Shown in pieces: positions 35,121 through 44,242 of a stretch of DNA of 64,000 nt. Each line of letters opens with the position of its first letter. Position 1 is the first letter of the stretch. Source of the DNA: Moorena producens 3L. Its GTDB lineage: Bacteria; Cyanobacteriota; Cyanobacteriia; Cyanobacteriales; Coleofasciculaceae. Under the pieces are notes generated by a model. It was given only the letters and a program-made list of their open reading frames with translations. It searched no databases and was not told the origin of the DNA. Made by a program: the position numbers and the translations under genes. The stretch is taken from positions 52,553 to 116,552 of the forward strand of contig NZ_GL890931.1 of NCBI RefSeq assembly GCF_000211815.1, written 5' to 3'.

Positions 35121-35756
35121 ATGACCGAGTCTTCCTATCCCAATTACAGTGAACAGTTGCGACAACTTATGGCAAAAGTGGATATTCCTAGTTTTAGGCA
35201 ACTCAGTCTCAGGGCTGATGTTTCCGAGTTGCAACTGAGGCGTTTGCGGAAAGGTCAGGTCTCGCAGATGCAGCTAAAAACGCTGCTAAAACTTGCTGAA
35301 GCGTTGCAGGTGTCGCTTAATCAGTTACTGGTTATGTTTTTGCCAGATTCTGTTTCTACGTTACAGCAGGAAGACTCAACATTCAAGCAGGAGTACCAGC
35401 GTCTAGAACAGCAGTTGGAACAGCAGCGCCAGACTTTAATGCAGGAGTTTCAGCAATCTAGTTTACAAGTGCTAGAATCCTGGCTAGTGCAATGGCCCAC
35501 TGCTGCTTATGCGGCACAACAGAATGAGCAGTTACCAGCAGTGAGATTATTGCCCCTGGTAAAGCCAGTGGAACAGTTGTTAGAAAAATGGGGTGTGGAA
35601 GCGATCGCATCTGTGGGGCAAGAAATTCCTTACGATCCACAACAACACCAACTCATGTCAGGCAGTGCTCAACCAGGTGATCGGGTTAGGGTACGTTACA
35701 CTGGCTACCGCATTGGTGATAAGTTGCTGCATCGTGCTAAAGTTAGTCCAGTTTAA
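35121..35756 (+). CDS. HTH (Xre-like) protein with GrpE-like C-terminus
   Basis: 211 residues. The N-terminal 65 residues form an Xre-type helix-turn-helix (FRQLSLRADVSELQLRRLRK, LLKLAEALQVSLNQLL), then a glutamine-rich coiled coil (85-125), then a small domain with EIPYDPQQHQLMSG, GDRVRVRYTGYRIGDKLLHR and AKVSPV, matching the beta-wing end of GrpE (which reads similar to VRVRYxGYRxGDxLLxRAKV). It may be a DnaK nucleotide-exchange-like factor fused to a DNA-binding head. The fusion is known in cyanobacteria as I recall; its role is not. Confidence 0.6.
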   Translation: MTESSYPNYSEQLRQLMAKVDIPSFRQLSLRADVSELQLRRLRKGQVSQMQLKTLLKLAEALQVSLNQLLVMFLPDSVSTLQQEDSTFKQEYQRLEQQLEQQRQTLMQEFQQSSLQVLESWLVQWPTAAYAAQQNEQLPAVRLLPLVKPVEQLLEKWGVEAIASVGQEIPYDPQQHQLMSGSAQPGDRVRVRYTGYRIGDKLLHRAKVSPV

Positions 35757-35886
35757 CAGAGTGAGCGGGAATTCCCCTTCCTCGCGCTAGCAGGTGGGGG
35801 ATGAGAGCGAACACCAGGATTTTATTTTTGCCCGGAATATAGTTATAACAAATTGTATATAATAATAACAAGGAGGTGATCAAAAG

Positions 35887-37104
35887 ATGAGACACTACGC
35901 AATCAAAGTCAGGATCTATCCGAGCGATGAACAAAAAGAAATATTAGCTCAACACTTTGGTTGCGCTCGGTGGTGGTGGAATTATGCTCTAAACCATTGC
36001 ATTGAAACCTACAAATCCACAGGGAAAAGTGTAAGGCAATCTAGTCTCAATGCCCTGCTTCCAAAGCTTAAAAAAGCCGAGGAAACAGAATGGCTAAAAA
36101 CCTGTTATTCTCAGGTGTTACAAGCTGCTACCTTAAATCTGGTCACGGCTTATAAAAACTTCTTTCAAGGTAGGGCTAGGTTCCCTAGATTTAAGTCAAA
36201 GAAGCGTAAACAATCTATTCAATATCCCCAAAAGGTAAAACTAGTTAATGGTAATTTGAAATTTCCTGGGAAAGTTGGTGTAATCAAAACCAAGTTTGAC
36301 AAACGTCCAATTGAAGGAGAAATCAAAACTGTTACTATTTCCATGACACCATCTGGGAAATATTTTGCATCTATTTTGACTGAGTTAGAAGGGGATAATC
36401 CTCAACCTAATCATGAGGGAAAAGTAGCAGGTGTAGATTTAGGGGTTAAAGATTTTGCCATAGTTAATGATGGGAATAAAACCTCCAAGTTTGCTAACCC
36501 TAGACACTTGTACAAATCCGAGAAAAATTTAGCCAGAAAGCAAAATAAATTATCTAGAAAACAAAAAGGTAGTAACACCAGAAACAAAGCCAGAAGAATA
36601 GTTGCTAGGGTTCACGAACGTATTAGCAATACCCGTCAAGACTACTTACATAAGCTATCAAGAAAGCTTGTTGACGATAACCAAGTCATCGTAGTTGAAA
36701 ACCTCAATACTAAGGGTATGCTTCGGAACCACAATCTAGCTAAAGCAATATTGGATGCCGGATGGGGGATGTTTGTCAATTTCTTGTCTTACAAATTAGA
36801 AAAGGAAGGCAAGGTACTAGTGGAAATTGACAAATGGTTTCCTAGCTCTAAAACATGTTATAGTTGCCTTTATCAAGTGAGTGAAATGCCATTAGATATC
36901 AGGGCTTGGAAATGTCCTAACTGTGGCGCTCACCATGATAGAGATGAGAATGCAGCCAAGAACATTAGAGCAGAAGGTATCAGGATATTACAATCCTCTG
37001 GGACGGGGGATTCTGCTAGTGGAGGGGATGTAAGACCAAAGCGAGGAAGTAAACCCAAGCTAAGGCAATCCCCTGTGAAGCTGGAAACCACCTGCTCTGC
37101 GTAG
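35887..37104 (+). CDS. tnpB: TnpB (IS1341-type RNA-guided endonuclease), intact
   Basis: 405 residues, ATG with AGGAGGTGATCAAAAG just upstream, an unusually strong ribosome site. N-terminal HTH (RIYPSDEQKEILAQHFGCAR), RuvC-I VAGVDLGVKDFA, bridge-like KLSRKQKGSNTRNKARR, RuvC-II VIVVENLNTKGM, zinc ribbon CYSC...CPNC and RuvC-III HDRDENAAKNI are all intact. No tnpA is adjacent, so the element depends on a transposase elsewhere. The 3' end of the ORF and the hairpin after it should encode the guide (omega/reRNA) reading into the right flank. It is inserted between the HTH/GrpE-like gene and devA, almost touching the devA stop. Confidence 0.92.
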   Translation: MRHYAIKVRIYPSDEQKEILAQHFGCARWWWNYALNHCIETYKSTGKSVRQSSLNALLPKLKKAEETEWLKTCYSQVLQAATLNLVTAYKNFFQGRARFPRFKSKKRKQSIQYPQKVKLVNGNLKFPGKVGVIKTKFDKRPIEGEIKTVTISMTPSGKYFASILTELEGDNPQPNHEGKVAGVDLGVKDFAIVNDGNKTSKFANPRHLYKSEKNLARKQNKLSRKQKGSNTRNKARRIVARVHERISNTRQDYLHKLSRKLVDDNQVIVVENLNTKGMLRNHNLAKAILDAGWGMFVNFLSYKLEKEGKVLVEIDKWFPSSKTCYSCLYQVSEMPLDIRAWKCPNCGAHHDRDENAAKNIRAEGIRILQSSGTGDSASGGDVRPKRGSKPKLRQSPVKLETTCSA

Positions 37105-37116
37105 CAAGCAGGTGGT
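37087..37116. repeat. Right-end hairpin of the TnpB element
   Basis: ACCACCTGCT and AGCAGGTGGT are perfect 10-bp arms with a 10-base loop, straddling the tnpB stop at 37102-37104. This is where IS200/IS605-type elements place the subterminal palindrome and the 3' end of the guide RNA. The motif CTAGCAGGTGGGGGATGA near 35786 at the left end is similar. Confidence 0.6.
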
Positions 37117-37119
37117 AGT

Positions 37120-37815
37120 TCATCTAACTGCTTTGATACCATTCAGACGCCCATCTTCCATATTAACAATCCGGTCAGCAATATCGAGAATTCGATTGTC
37201 GTGAGTAACGAGTAAAATTGTACAGCCCTGTTCTTTAGCTAACTGCTGCATTAAATCCACCACTTCACGACCGGATTTACTGTCTAGTGCTGCTGTTGGT
37301 TCATCGGCTAAGAGTATCTTGGGATTACCCACTAAAGCACGAGCGATCGCGACTCGTTGTTTTTGTCCTCCAGAAAGTTTATCTGGGTAGTAATTCACCC
37401 ACTTACCTAAGCCCACTTCTTCCAATATAGCTACTGATTTAGTAATAGCATCTTTAACAGAAAGTTCTGGGTGTAGTTCTGCTGACATTTGCACATTTTG
37501 GCGAGCTGTTAAACTCTTGAGTAAGTTATGAGCCTGGAAAATATAGCCAATATGACGCCGCACCGCTATCAAATTACGTTTATTGGCTCCCAGCAGTTGC
37601 TGTCCTAGGATTTTAAGACTACCAGATTGAGGCGATCGCAATCCTCCGATTAGGGTTAGTAATGTCGTCTTACCCGATCCAGAAGGACCAGTCATCAACA
37701 CAATTTCTCCTTGGTGGATGTCTAGGTCAATATCAAACAAAACCTGTTTCCGTAGAAAACCTTTACCAAAGTAATGATTAAGATGCTTAATGGATACAAC
37801 TGCTTCGTCCACCAT
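37120..37815 (-). CDS. devA: DevA, ABC exporter ATPase
   Basis: 231 residues with Walker A GPSGSGKTTL, Q-loop YIFQAHNLL, signature LSGGQKQR, Walker B ILLADEPTAALD and the switch His in LVTHDNRI. It is closest to MacB/DevA-type ATPases that work with DevC and the adaptor DevB to drive glycolipid or other export across the cell wall with TolC; in Anabaena this builds the heterocyst envelope, but paralogues with other cargo are common. Third gene of marR-devB-devC-devA. Its stop lies just beyond a TnpB element that abuts the operon. Confidence 0.92.
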   Translation of the reverse strand: MVDEAVVSIKHLNHYFGKGFLRKQVLFDIDLDIHQGEIVLMTGPSGSGKTTLLTLIGGLRSPQSGSLKILGQQLLGANKRNLIAVRRHIGYIFQAHNLLKSLTARQNVQMSAELHPELSVKDAITKSVAILEEVGLGKWVNYYPDKLSGGQKQRVAIARALVGNPKILLADEPTAALDSKSGREVVDLMQQLAKEQGCTILLVTHDNRILDIADRIVNMEDGRLNGIKAVR

Positions 37816-37870
37816 GACAGTTTTCCTTCCTAGCTAGTTATTGGTTATTGATTATAGTTTTAGCAATAGT

Positions 37871-39019
37871 TTAAAAAATATCAGCGGGATCGGCTGCTTG
37901 GAGTTTCCCGATCGCGATCGCACCGGAAATACAACACATAATAATCGTCAGAATCAAAACTGTCACTGCCCTAGCTAGACTCATGGCTATGGGTAAACTG
38001 GTAGCATTTTTCGTTAAACTATACAACCCTAGTGCCAGTCCATATCCAGGAAAATAACCTAAAATTGCCAGAATCAGAGCTTCTTGAAAAACAACTATCA
38101 ATAGATACCTGGTTTTATAACCCATGGCTTTAAGGGTAGCATACTCAGGCAAATGATCCGCGACATCAGTATATAGAATTTGATAAACAATCACTGTACC
38201 CACGATAAATCCCATAGCGCTACCGAGGGTAAAAATAAAGCCTATTGATGTACTGCTTTGCCAGTAAGCTTTCTCCCAATTAACAAACTCTTCCTTGGAT
38301 AAAACTCTAACATCCTTAGAAAGTTCGCGCCTCATATTCTCTACAACTATCTCCACATCTAACCCTGGTTCTAATTTAATCAAACCGATATCAATTAGTC
38401 CTTTATGGCGATCAGGGAAAAGGCGTAAAAAGTTTAAATCACTGGTGATCACATTTCCATCTGCTGCAAAGGAAGCCCCTAGGGTGAATAAGCCTCCTAC
38501 TCGAATGCGACGTTCTTTGACTTCAGTGGTTATCTCCTTGCCCTGATTAAACTCTTCAGCAATAGGACCATATTCAGGTCTGGAGCTGTCATCGAACAAA
38601 ACTACATCGGGCATTTTTATCGTATCCAGATTGCTGGTTACTCCAGATAAATTGAAGACGTTGTCAGTAGGATTAAACCCAATCACAAGTACATTGCGAG
38701 TTTCACGGGTTTGAGGATTTTTCCAGAGGCCATAGTCCATATATATCCCACGGATCGATTTGACCCCATCAAATGCAATACTTTGATACAACCTGCGACT
38801 AGGAAAACTTTTCAGAGCGAGTATTGATTGGGACTGGGGACTAATCAAAAAAATGTCACCCTGTAAGCTATTATGTAGTGTCACATTACTGGCAAACAGG
38901 GCATCCCTAAAACCCATTTGCATAAACATTAAAATATCGGCAAAAGCAATTCCTGCCAGTGCCACCAGCAAACGCATTTTTTCATGGGTCAATTGTAACC
39001 ATGCTAAAGGTATTTTCAT
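37871..39019 (-). CDS. devC: DevC, ABC exporter permease
   Basis: 382 residues with the MacB/FtsX-like layout: one N-terminal helix (MRLLVALAGIAFADILMFMQ), a long extracytoplasmic loop (about 40-255) and three C-terminal helices (ending VTVLILTIIMCCISGAIAIG). The ending AADPADIF is typical of DevC. It lies between devB and devA on the same strand and forms the transmembrane part of the exporter. Confidence 0.9.
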   Translation of the reverse strand: MKIPLAWLQLTHEKMRLLVALAGIAFADILMFMQMGFRDALFASNVTLHNSLQGDIFLISPQSQSILALKSFPSRRLYQSIAFDGVKSIRGIYMDYGLWKNPQTRETRNVLVIGFNPTDNVFNLSGVTSNLDTIKMPDVVLFDDSSRPEYGPIAEEFNQGKEITTEVKERRIRVGGLFTLGASFAADGNVITSDLNFLRLFPDRHKGLIDIGLIKLEPGLDVEIVVENMRRELSKDVRVLSKEEFVNWEKAYWQSSTSIGFIFTLGSAMGFIVGTVIVYQILYTDVADHLPEYATLKAMGYKTRYLLIVVFQEALILAILGYFPGYGLALGLYSLTKNATSLPIAMSLARAVTVLILTIIMCCISGAIAIGKLQAADPADIF

Positions 39020-39200
39020 GATTAATATTTACTGGTTAATTACTATTTTTTAATTAAAAATTAAAAATTAAAAATTAAAAATTAAAAATGAATAACCTTA
39101 TACTTTGTAAGTGTTTCCACCGGATACAAGCCCACGAATTAATTTATAGGTTAGTTTTGAATTTTGAATTGATAATTTTTAATTGGAGCAAAGCGATTGA

Positions 39201-40520
39201 CTAATTACTAATAACTATTTTTACGATGACTTGGGAGTTAGTTAAATCAGTCACGGTCTTGCTGTCTTCTGGATTTAGACGAATATCTACTTCAACAACT
39301 CTGGCATCTACGTCAGCGGCTGGATCAGTGTCAAGAACATCCTGTTTGTCAATTTGTTGCCCAATTCTAACTACACTGCCATTGAGTTTACCCTCAAATG
39401 CCTTGCTTTCACTAATAATTGTTACTTTCTGTCCTAGCTTGACTTTACCAATATCACTTTCGTAGACTTCAGCAACAACCATCATTTGGTCAGTTTGCCC
39501 TAGTTCCACAATTCCCTTTTCTTGATCTACGGTTTCTCCTGGATAAGTGTTAATTTTCAAAACTTGACTATCTAGTGGAGAATGGACGTAAGCAAATTTT
39601 AATTCTGCTTCGGCTTGCTTGACTTGTGCCATAGCCATTTCTAGCTCTGCGTCAGCCTGTCTAATATCTACAAGACGTACTTCTTTAATCTCTTCTAGGG
39701 TAGCTTTGGCTTCGTTAATCTGTGCTTCTACTACAGCTAGGGTCTGCTTGCGGTTGACCATAGCTTCTTTGAGTTGTTCCCTGAGGGTGCTTATAGTTTG
39801 GGTGCGGTTGGCTATGGCTTCACTCACGCTCTCTTGGGCAGTTTCTACGTTTAGGCGGCGGCTGTCCAATTCGGAAATTGCGATCGCACCGTCTCGTTCT
39901 AACTGCTGATAGCGCTGAAAATCTGCTTGGACATTCCTTAACTGAGCCTCTAATCGCCTGACTGTGGCATCTTTCTCTTGTTGTGTTTCTTGCAGCTGAG
40001 TCTGTAAACGGTCAATGCGAGTTTGTAGCGCCTCCTTCTGCCCCCGATACTCTGCCTCTAGTCGTTTAATCTTAGCCTCCTGAGCAGCAATGGTGCCGCT
40101 TTTAGCACCGGCTTTGACTTTCTCCAAGTTCGCACGGCTTACTTTAACCTCCGCTTTTGCCCGTTCTAAATCCGCTTGTAAGCGTCCGCGATTTTCCATG
40201 ATGGCAATCAATTGATTGGCACCTACTTTATCCCCTTCCTTAACCAGTAACTGAGCCACCCTTGGTGCTTGAAAAGTTGTTGGAGCAGCTAATTGAATAA
40301 CTTCCCCCTCAGGTTCGAAACGTCCTAGAGCCGTGACAGCTCGGATAGCTGGGGTTTTACTGGCGGATGGCACTGGTTCTGGTGGGCGCTCACGGACCAT
40401 TTCCAAACTATATCCGCTAGCGACCACAGTTGCCAGAATCCCAACACCAGCCAGTACAATCACCCAACGGCTTAGGGGCTTTGAGAATCCCTGATCTTTT
40501 ATGCCAATTTTTGGCTCCAT
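39201..40520 (-). CDS. devB: DevB, membrane-fusion (HlyD-like) adaptor
   Basis: 439 residues: cytoplasmic N-terminus, one helix (WVIVLAGVGILATVVASGYS), lipoyl half with LVKEGDKVGANQLIAIMENR, a long coiled coil (about 120-310) and the second lipoyl/barrel part (VHSPLDSQVLKINTYPGETV). It bridges DevC to an outer-membrane TolC channel. The 180-bp gap to devC holds tandem AATTAAAA repeats (39048-39088), which may reduce read-through. First transport gene after marR. Confidence 0.9.
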   Translation of the reverse strand: MEPKIGIKDQGFSKPLSRWVIVLAGVGILATVVASGYSLEMVRERPPEPVPSASKTPAIRAVTALGRFEPEGEVIQLAAPTTFQAPRVAQLLVKEGDKVGANQLIAIMENRGRLQADLERAKAEVKVSRANLEKVKAGAKSGTIAAQEAKIKRLEAEYRGQKEALQTRIDRLQTQLQETQQEKDATVRRLEAQLRNVQADFQRYQQLERDGAIAISELDSRRLNVETAQESVSEAIANRTQTISTLREQLKEAMVNRKQTLAVVEAQINEAKATLEEIKEVRLVDIRQADAELEMAMAQVKQAEAELKFAYVHSPLDSQVLKINTYPGETVDQEKGIVELGQTDQMMVVAEVYESDIGKVKLGQKVTIISESKAFEGKLNGSVVRIGQQIDKQDVLDTDPAADVDARVVEVDIRLNPEDSKTVTDLTNSQVIVKIVISN

Positions 40521-40594
40521 GACTCCTCCGGTTAAATCAACCTTTGTCGGTTATATGAGTCATAACCATCTCTTGTGTGCCATATTATATGGCT

Positions 40595-40624
40595 CCTTAC
40601 TATTTAATTTACCATAAAGTAAAT
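40595..40624. promoter_or_regulatory. Candidate MarR operator upstream of devB
   Basis: CCTTACTAT (40595-40603) followed by TTAATTTACCATAAAGTAAA. The same CCTTACTAT occurs at 41238-41246 upstream of marR, where it extends into the palindrome TACTATAGTA. A shared site in front of both a regulator and its target fits MarR autoregulation; not tested. Confidence 0.35.
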
Positions 40625-40666
40625 ACTAGATGAGCACCGCTAACAGATTTTTTGAGCAATCCCTCA

Positions 40667-41194
40667 TTACTGGCTCAGCTGAAATTCAGCTGAGTGCATA
40701 GCAGGGGTTCCCGCTCGCAACTTTGCTAAAAGTTTAACGAAGGTTTTCTTTTCTGCGCCAGTCAGGTTAGCCATCAAACCTGTCACCCGATTAAAGTGCT
40801 CGGGAAGCATTTGCTTCAAGAACTGCCAACCGTTTGGAGTCAGGTTAACCATCAGCATCCGTCGGTCATCTGGGTGGGGCTGGCGTTTAACTAACCCTTG
40901 ACGTTCAAGACCATCAAGCAGACCTGTGATCGTCCCACGAGTAACACCAGCCTGTTGAGCACATTCGGAAGGAGTCAAGCCTAACGAACCCGCTTTGTGT
41001 AATAGCATGAGTACAGTAAACTTACCGATTGATAACTCGTAGCGACCCATATGAGTGTCAATCGCTTCGTAGATTTCAGTGGTAGTTTTCAGGAACGACA
41101 GACAAGTAAACACTGATTCTATATCTAGCTCAGGGTACTGTCTCGCGAAATTTAGCAGTTCCTGCTCTGAGGGAAGGTCACGTCTAGTGAACAT
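40667..41194 (-). CDS. MarR-family transcriptional regulator
   Basis: 175 residues: winged helix with LTPSECAQQAGVTRGTITGL recognition region, the wing PDDRRMLMVNLTPNG and helices for dimerisation at both ends. It is upstream of, and in line with, devBCA (146 bp before the devB start), so it most likely controls this exporter, probably in response to a small ligand. A CCTTACTAT motif upstream of both genes may be its site. Confidence 0.88.
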   Translation of the reverse strand: MFTRRDLPSEQELLNFARQYPELDIESVFTCLSFLKTTTEIYEAIDTHMGRYELSIGKFTVLMLLHKAGSLGLTPSECAQQAGVTRGTITGLLDGLERQGLVKRQPHPDDRRMLMVNLTPNGWQFLKQMLPEHFNRVTGLMANLTGAEKKTFVKLLAKLRAGTPAMHSAEFQLSQ

Positions 41195-41237
41195 AGTCTA
41201 TCCCCTTAAAAAAGTTTGCCGACTTATTATTATCGTG

Positions 41238-41250
41238 CCTTACTATAGTA
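41238..41250. promoter_or_regulatory. Candidate MarR operator upstream of marR
   Basis: CCTTACTATAGTA: the 9-bp motif shared with 40595-40603, here containing the perfect 10-bp palindrome TACTATAGTA, 44 bp before the marR start. Confidence 0.35.
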
Positions 41251-41426
41251 TTTCTCAAATAGGTGAGGTATACAAGTTGTGGATTTTAGGGAACAGGGAA
41301 CAGGTAACAGGGAACAGGTAACAGGAAAAAAATCCTGTGTACCTCATTAATATGAGAACCGCTATCATCCATTGCTCCATCCCTAAACTAATCAGCAAAC
41401 TAATCAGCTTTACGATTGATTAAGTA

Positions 41427-42167
41427 TCAAGATACTGGCAAGTCAAATAGTACCGAGGTCATATAGTTCTCTGCCCATTCAACACCAAAAGCTTTTTCAA
41501 GCACCCGCCGGGTTTTGTCATTCTGCCGCTGCTTGCTGCAATAATAGTGTTGACTAGCAATAATTTCTGCTTGCTTTTCTCTAGAGACCGGTAGGGCATT
41601 AGCAGCATGGGCACAGTGAATCTGTAATAAATCATCCACCCATGCCAGGAACTGTGCTTCTTCTTCTGGACCATTGGGACGCACAAAAATGCAAAATTCT
41701 GAAAAAATGTCTGCCCAAGGTGGTAAGTCACGGGGCTGTTTAAACTCAGGTTTTGGTAGGGTCTGTAACGAACAGTGATAGGCTTCTGGTAAGGTACGTT
41801 TAGGGTTGAGTGGAGAAAGGTCTGCGATCGCAGCACTAATTTGTCCTCTAGCTGCCACCACATCACAGCCAAACATGGGCAGAGCATACTCTGGACGAGG
41901 AAACATTACACAGTGTAAAATGTCCAACATCTTACCTATTTTTGCCAATTCCAGGTGCATTTTCCGAAACTGACGTGTCTGATAGCAACGGTTTTCGATA
42001 GTCAGTTTCTCTCCCTCAAGCCGTCCTTCCACGTAGCCTAACTCGGCTGGTAAATGATAAGGAGAAAGGTCGAAGTAGCGCCGCCAGTTCGACTCTATAC
42101 AGTCTGCCAGCTTAGCGCACAGAGGGTTTTGTTGGGTTCTTAGGGATGGCGTGGAAGTGGTTGACAT
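41427..42167 (-). CDS. pcyA: Phycocyanobilin:ferredoxin oxidoreductase
   Basis: 246 residues. PcyA reduces biliverdin to phycocyanobilin with four electrons from ferredoxin, giving the chromophore of phycobilisomes and phytochromes. Family residues are seen in ENRCYQTRQFRKMHLELAKI, FPRPEYALPMFGCDVVAARG (the region of the catalytic Asp), and ASQHYYCSKQRQNDKTRRVL. Length is normal. It stands alone, convergent with nothing and followed by the marR operon on the same strand after 230 bp. Confidence 0.95.
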   Translation of the reverse strand: MSTTSTPSLRTQQNPLCAKLADCIESNWRRYFDLSPYHLPAELGYVEGRLEGEKLTIENRCYQTRQFRKMHLELAKIGKMLDILHCVMFPRPEYALPMFGCDVVAARGQISAAIADLSPLNPKRTLPEAYHCSLQTLPKPEFKQPRDLPPWADIFSEFCIFVRPNGPEEEAQFLAWVDDLLQIHCAHAANALPVSREKQAEIIASQHYYCSKQRQNDKTRRVLEKAFGVEWAENYMTSVLFDLPVS

Positions 42168-42846
42168 TCCTTAACACTTAAAGGCTATGGGTAAAATGGA
42201 GGCAACAGGCTTGCAGACAAAAGGGTTGGATGGGTTCTCCCCCCATTATCCCCCTTAACAAGAGGGGTAGGCAAAAGACAAAAGGCATGCAAGACTTGAA
42301 GTATCAACCATTGCATTGATTGTAACCTTTGCAAATGGTATATTTTTATACTTTATCTTTCCTCCTTCATCCTTCGACCTCTATCTTCTCACCTTATCGG
42401 TCACCATCAATTGCAGCAAGATATCCTAGTATGGACTTCGGATAAGCTTAGGATATCAGCTTGCCATGGTCAATCCTGTAACGCTACACAAAACTTTGTT
42501 ACTGCTGGGATTGGATAAAGGATTTTGTTTGCGATCGCATAAAATTCCTTGCTAGTAGCATGGACTAGCGGGGCATTGCTGAATCTTCGGATGAAGGTGA
42601 GTGGGGTGGGCATCCTGCCCGCCCGAAAATGACCAAAAATTTGGGTCTCAAGCCCCGTCCTTCTAGGAGACGAAACCTGTTTATTGTGGAGTCTTAATCA
42701 ATAAGTTTTAACCCTTTTACGCATAGCCTGCCAACCATAAAGACTCCACTATCTTACGGTAACTTGGCCGTAGGCCACGCTGCGCGAACAACGGACGGCT
42801 TTTTCTTTTTGTGCTACAATGTTACCTAGAGTTGTCCCACGTCAAG
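42168..42846. other. Spacer with left part of a TnpB element and a hairpin MITE
   Basis: 42597-42630 contains GGGGTGGGCATCCTGCCCGCCC, a variant of the GGGCATCTTGCCC hairpin. CCCCGTCCTTCTAGGAG (42653-42669) matches the left-end hairpin of the other TnpB element near 13711. 42683-42760 is the second copy of the hairpin MITE, and 42764-42789 a small dispersed repeat. A CTACAATGTTACCTAGAG stretch before the tnpB start resembles the promoter part of the copy at 13911-13931. No other gene. Confidence 0.55.
42683..42760. mobile_element. Second copy of the hairpin MITE
   Basis: ATTGTGGAGTCTT near 42683 pairs with AAGACTCCACTAT near 42740-42752; the core AGTTTTAACCCTTTT and GCATAGCCT match 14201-14307. 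Arms carry compensating changes (GAGCC/GGCTC there, GAGTC/GACTC here), so the stem is conserved rather than the sequence. Confidence 0.7.
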
Positions 42847-44040
42847 ATGATAGTATTAGAATTTAAGGTCAAAGGGAATAAAACTCAATATGCCGCCATA
42901 GATGAGGCGATACGTACTGGTCAGTTTGTACGAAATAAGTGCATCCGTTACTGGATGGACAATAAAGGGATAGGACAAAAAGACCTGTATCGCTATAACA
43001 CGTGGCTCAGAGCTGAATATCCTTTTGTTAAAGACTTAAACTCTCATGCCTGTCAAACTTCAGTGGAAAGAGCCTATAGTTCAATTTCTAGGTTTTACGA
43101 TAAGTGTAAAAAACAAGTCCCTGGCAAAAAGGGTTATCCCAAGTTTAAAAAGTTTTCCCGGTCAGTTGAATACAAGACATCAGGCTGGAAACTTTCCCTT
43201 GATACCAAATCAATAAAATTCTTAGACAAAAAAGGAATTGGGAAACTAAAACTCAAGGGAACCTGGGAACTGTGGCGTTACGACCAAAAGCTGATCAAGC
43301 GAGTTAGGTTAGTACGTCGAGCAGATGGTTACTATGTCCAGTTTTGTGTCAAAGCTGATGTTAAAGAATCTCTAGAACCATCACATACCAACATTGGGTT
43401 AGATGTAGGACTGAAAGAATTTTATACCGATTCCAAGGGAAACACAGAGCCAAATCCAAGGTTTTATCGCAAGGGCGAGAAGCGGTTGAAGTTTCATCAA
43501 CGCCGAGTTTCTCGCAAAAATAAAGGCTCATCTAGCCGTAAGAAAGCCGTTAATAGATTAGGCAGGATGCACCTTAAAATAAGTAGGCAACGTGAAGAAC
43601 ATGCGAAGAGACTCGCGCGTTGCGTAATCCACTCTAATGATGTGGTCGCTTACGAAGATTTAAGGGTGAGAAATTTGGTCAAAAATCACTGTCTCTCCAA
43701 GTCTATTAATGATGCAGGTTGGTATCAGTTTAGAAAATGGTTAGAGTATTTTGGACGAAAGTTTGGTAGAGAAACTGTAGCAGTCAATCCTACCTATACT
43801 AGCCAAAATTGCTCAAACTGTGGTGAAGTTGTCAAAAAATCGCTATCTACTAGAACCCATACCTGTAAGTGCGGGTGTGTGTTGGATCGCGACCATAATG
43901 CAGCTATCAATATTCTAAAAAGAGCCTTGGGTACTGTAGGGCATACAGGAACCTGGATCATTGATCCGAACGCTTATGGAGAACTGTCCTCTACTTTTCC
44001 TGGCTCCGGCCTGGTCGAGCAAGACGGCTCTGTGAAGTAA
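42847..44040 (+). CDS. tnpB: TnpB (IS1341-type RNA-guided endonuclease), intact
   Basis: 397 residues from the ATG at 42847 (MIVLEFKVKGNKTQYAAIDE); an upstream ATG in frame at 42811 is less likely since paralogues start at this point. RuvC-I IGLDVGLKEFYTD, RuvC-II VVAYEDLRVRNL, zinc ribbon CSNCGE...CKCGC and RuvC-III LDRDHNAAINIL are intact. The gene at 13970 is its degraded sibling. The hairpin CCGTCCTAGAAGGACGG (44047-44063) right after the stop marks the element end and the 3' part of the guide RNA. No tnpA nearby. Confidence 0.92.
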   Translation: MIVLEFKVKGNKTQYAAIDEAIRTGQFVRNKCIRYWMDNKGIGQKDLYRYNTWLRAEYPFVKDLNSHACQTSVERAYSSISRFYDKCKKQVPGKKGYPKFKKFSRSVEYKTSGWKLSLDTKSIKFLDKKGIGKLKLKGTWELWRYDQKLIKRVRLVRRADGYYVQFCVKADVKESLEPSHTNIGLDVGLKEFYTDSKGNTEPNPRFYRKGEKRLKFHQRRVSRKNKGSSSRKKAVNRLGRMHLKISRQREEHAKRLARCVIHSNDVVAYEDLRVRNLVKNHCLSKSINDAGWYQFRKWLEYFGRKFGRETVAVNPTYTSQNCSNCGEVVKKSLSTRTHTCKCGCVLDRDHNAAINILKRALGTVGHTGTWIIDPNAYGELSSTFPGSGLVEQDGSVK

Positions 44041-44046
44041 GAATCC

Positions 44047-44063
44047 CCGTCCTAGAAGGACGG
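44047..44063. repeat. Right-end hairpin of the TnpB element
   Basis: CCGTCC, TAGAA, GGACGG: 6-bp arms followed by AGAGTGTCAA. The same end in the degraded sibling (15325-15380) is split by a small dispersed repeat. Confidence 0.6.
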
Positions 44064-44242
44064 AGAGTGTCAATACTTTGAGTGGGCGACCGAGATTGAC
44101 CTAGGTTGATTGTGCGCCTGGTAAAACCGTAAAGTAGATTTGTTAGAGAATTTTTTTGCTTGGCCGTGAAGTAGGATGGGCTAAGTGCTATCAAGCAGTT
44201 CAAGGTTAATTCAAAGTTAACAGGAGTTTGGAGAAAATTGGT

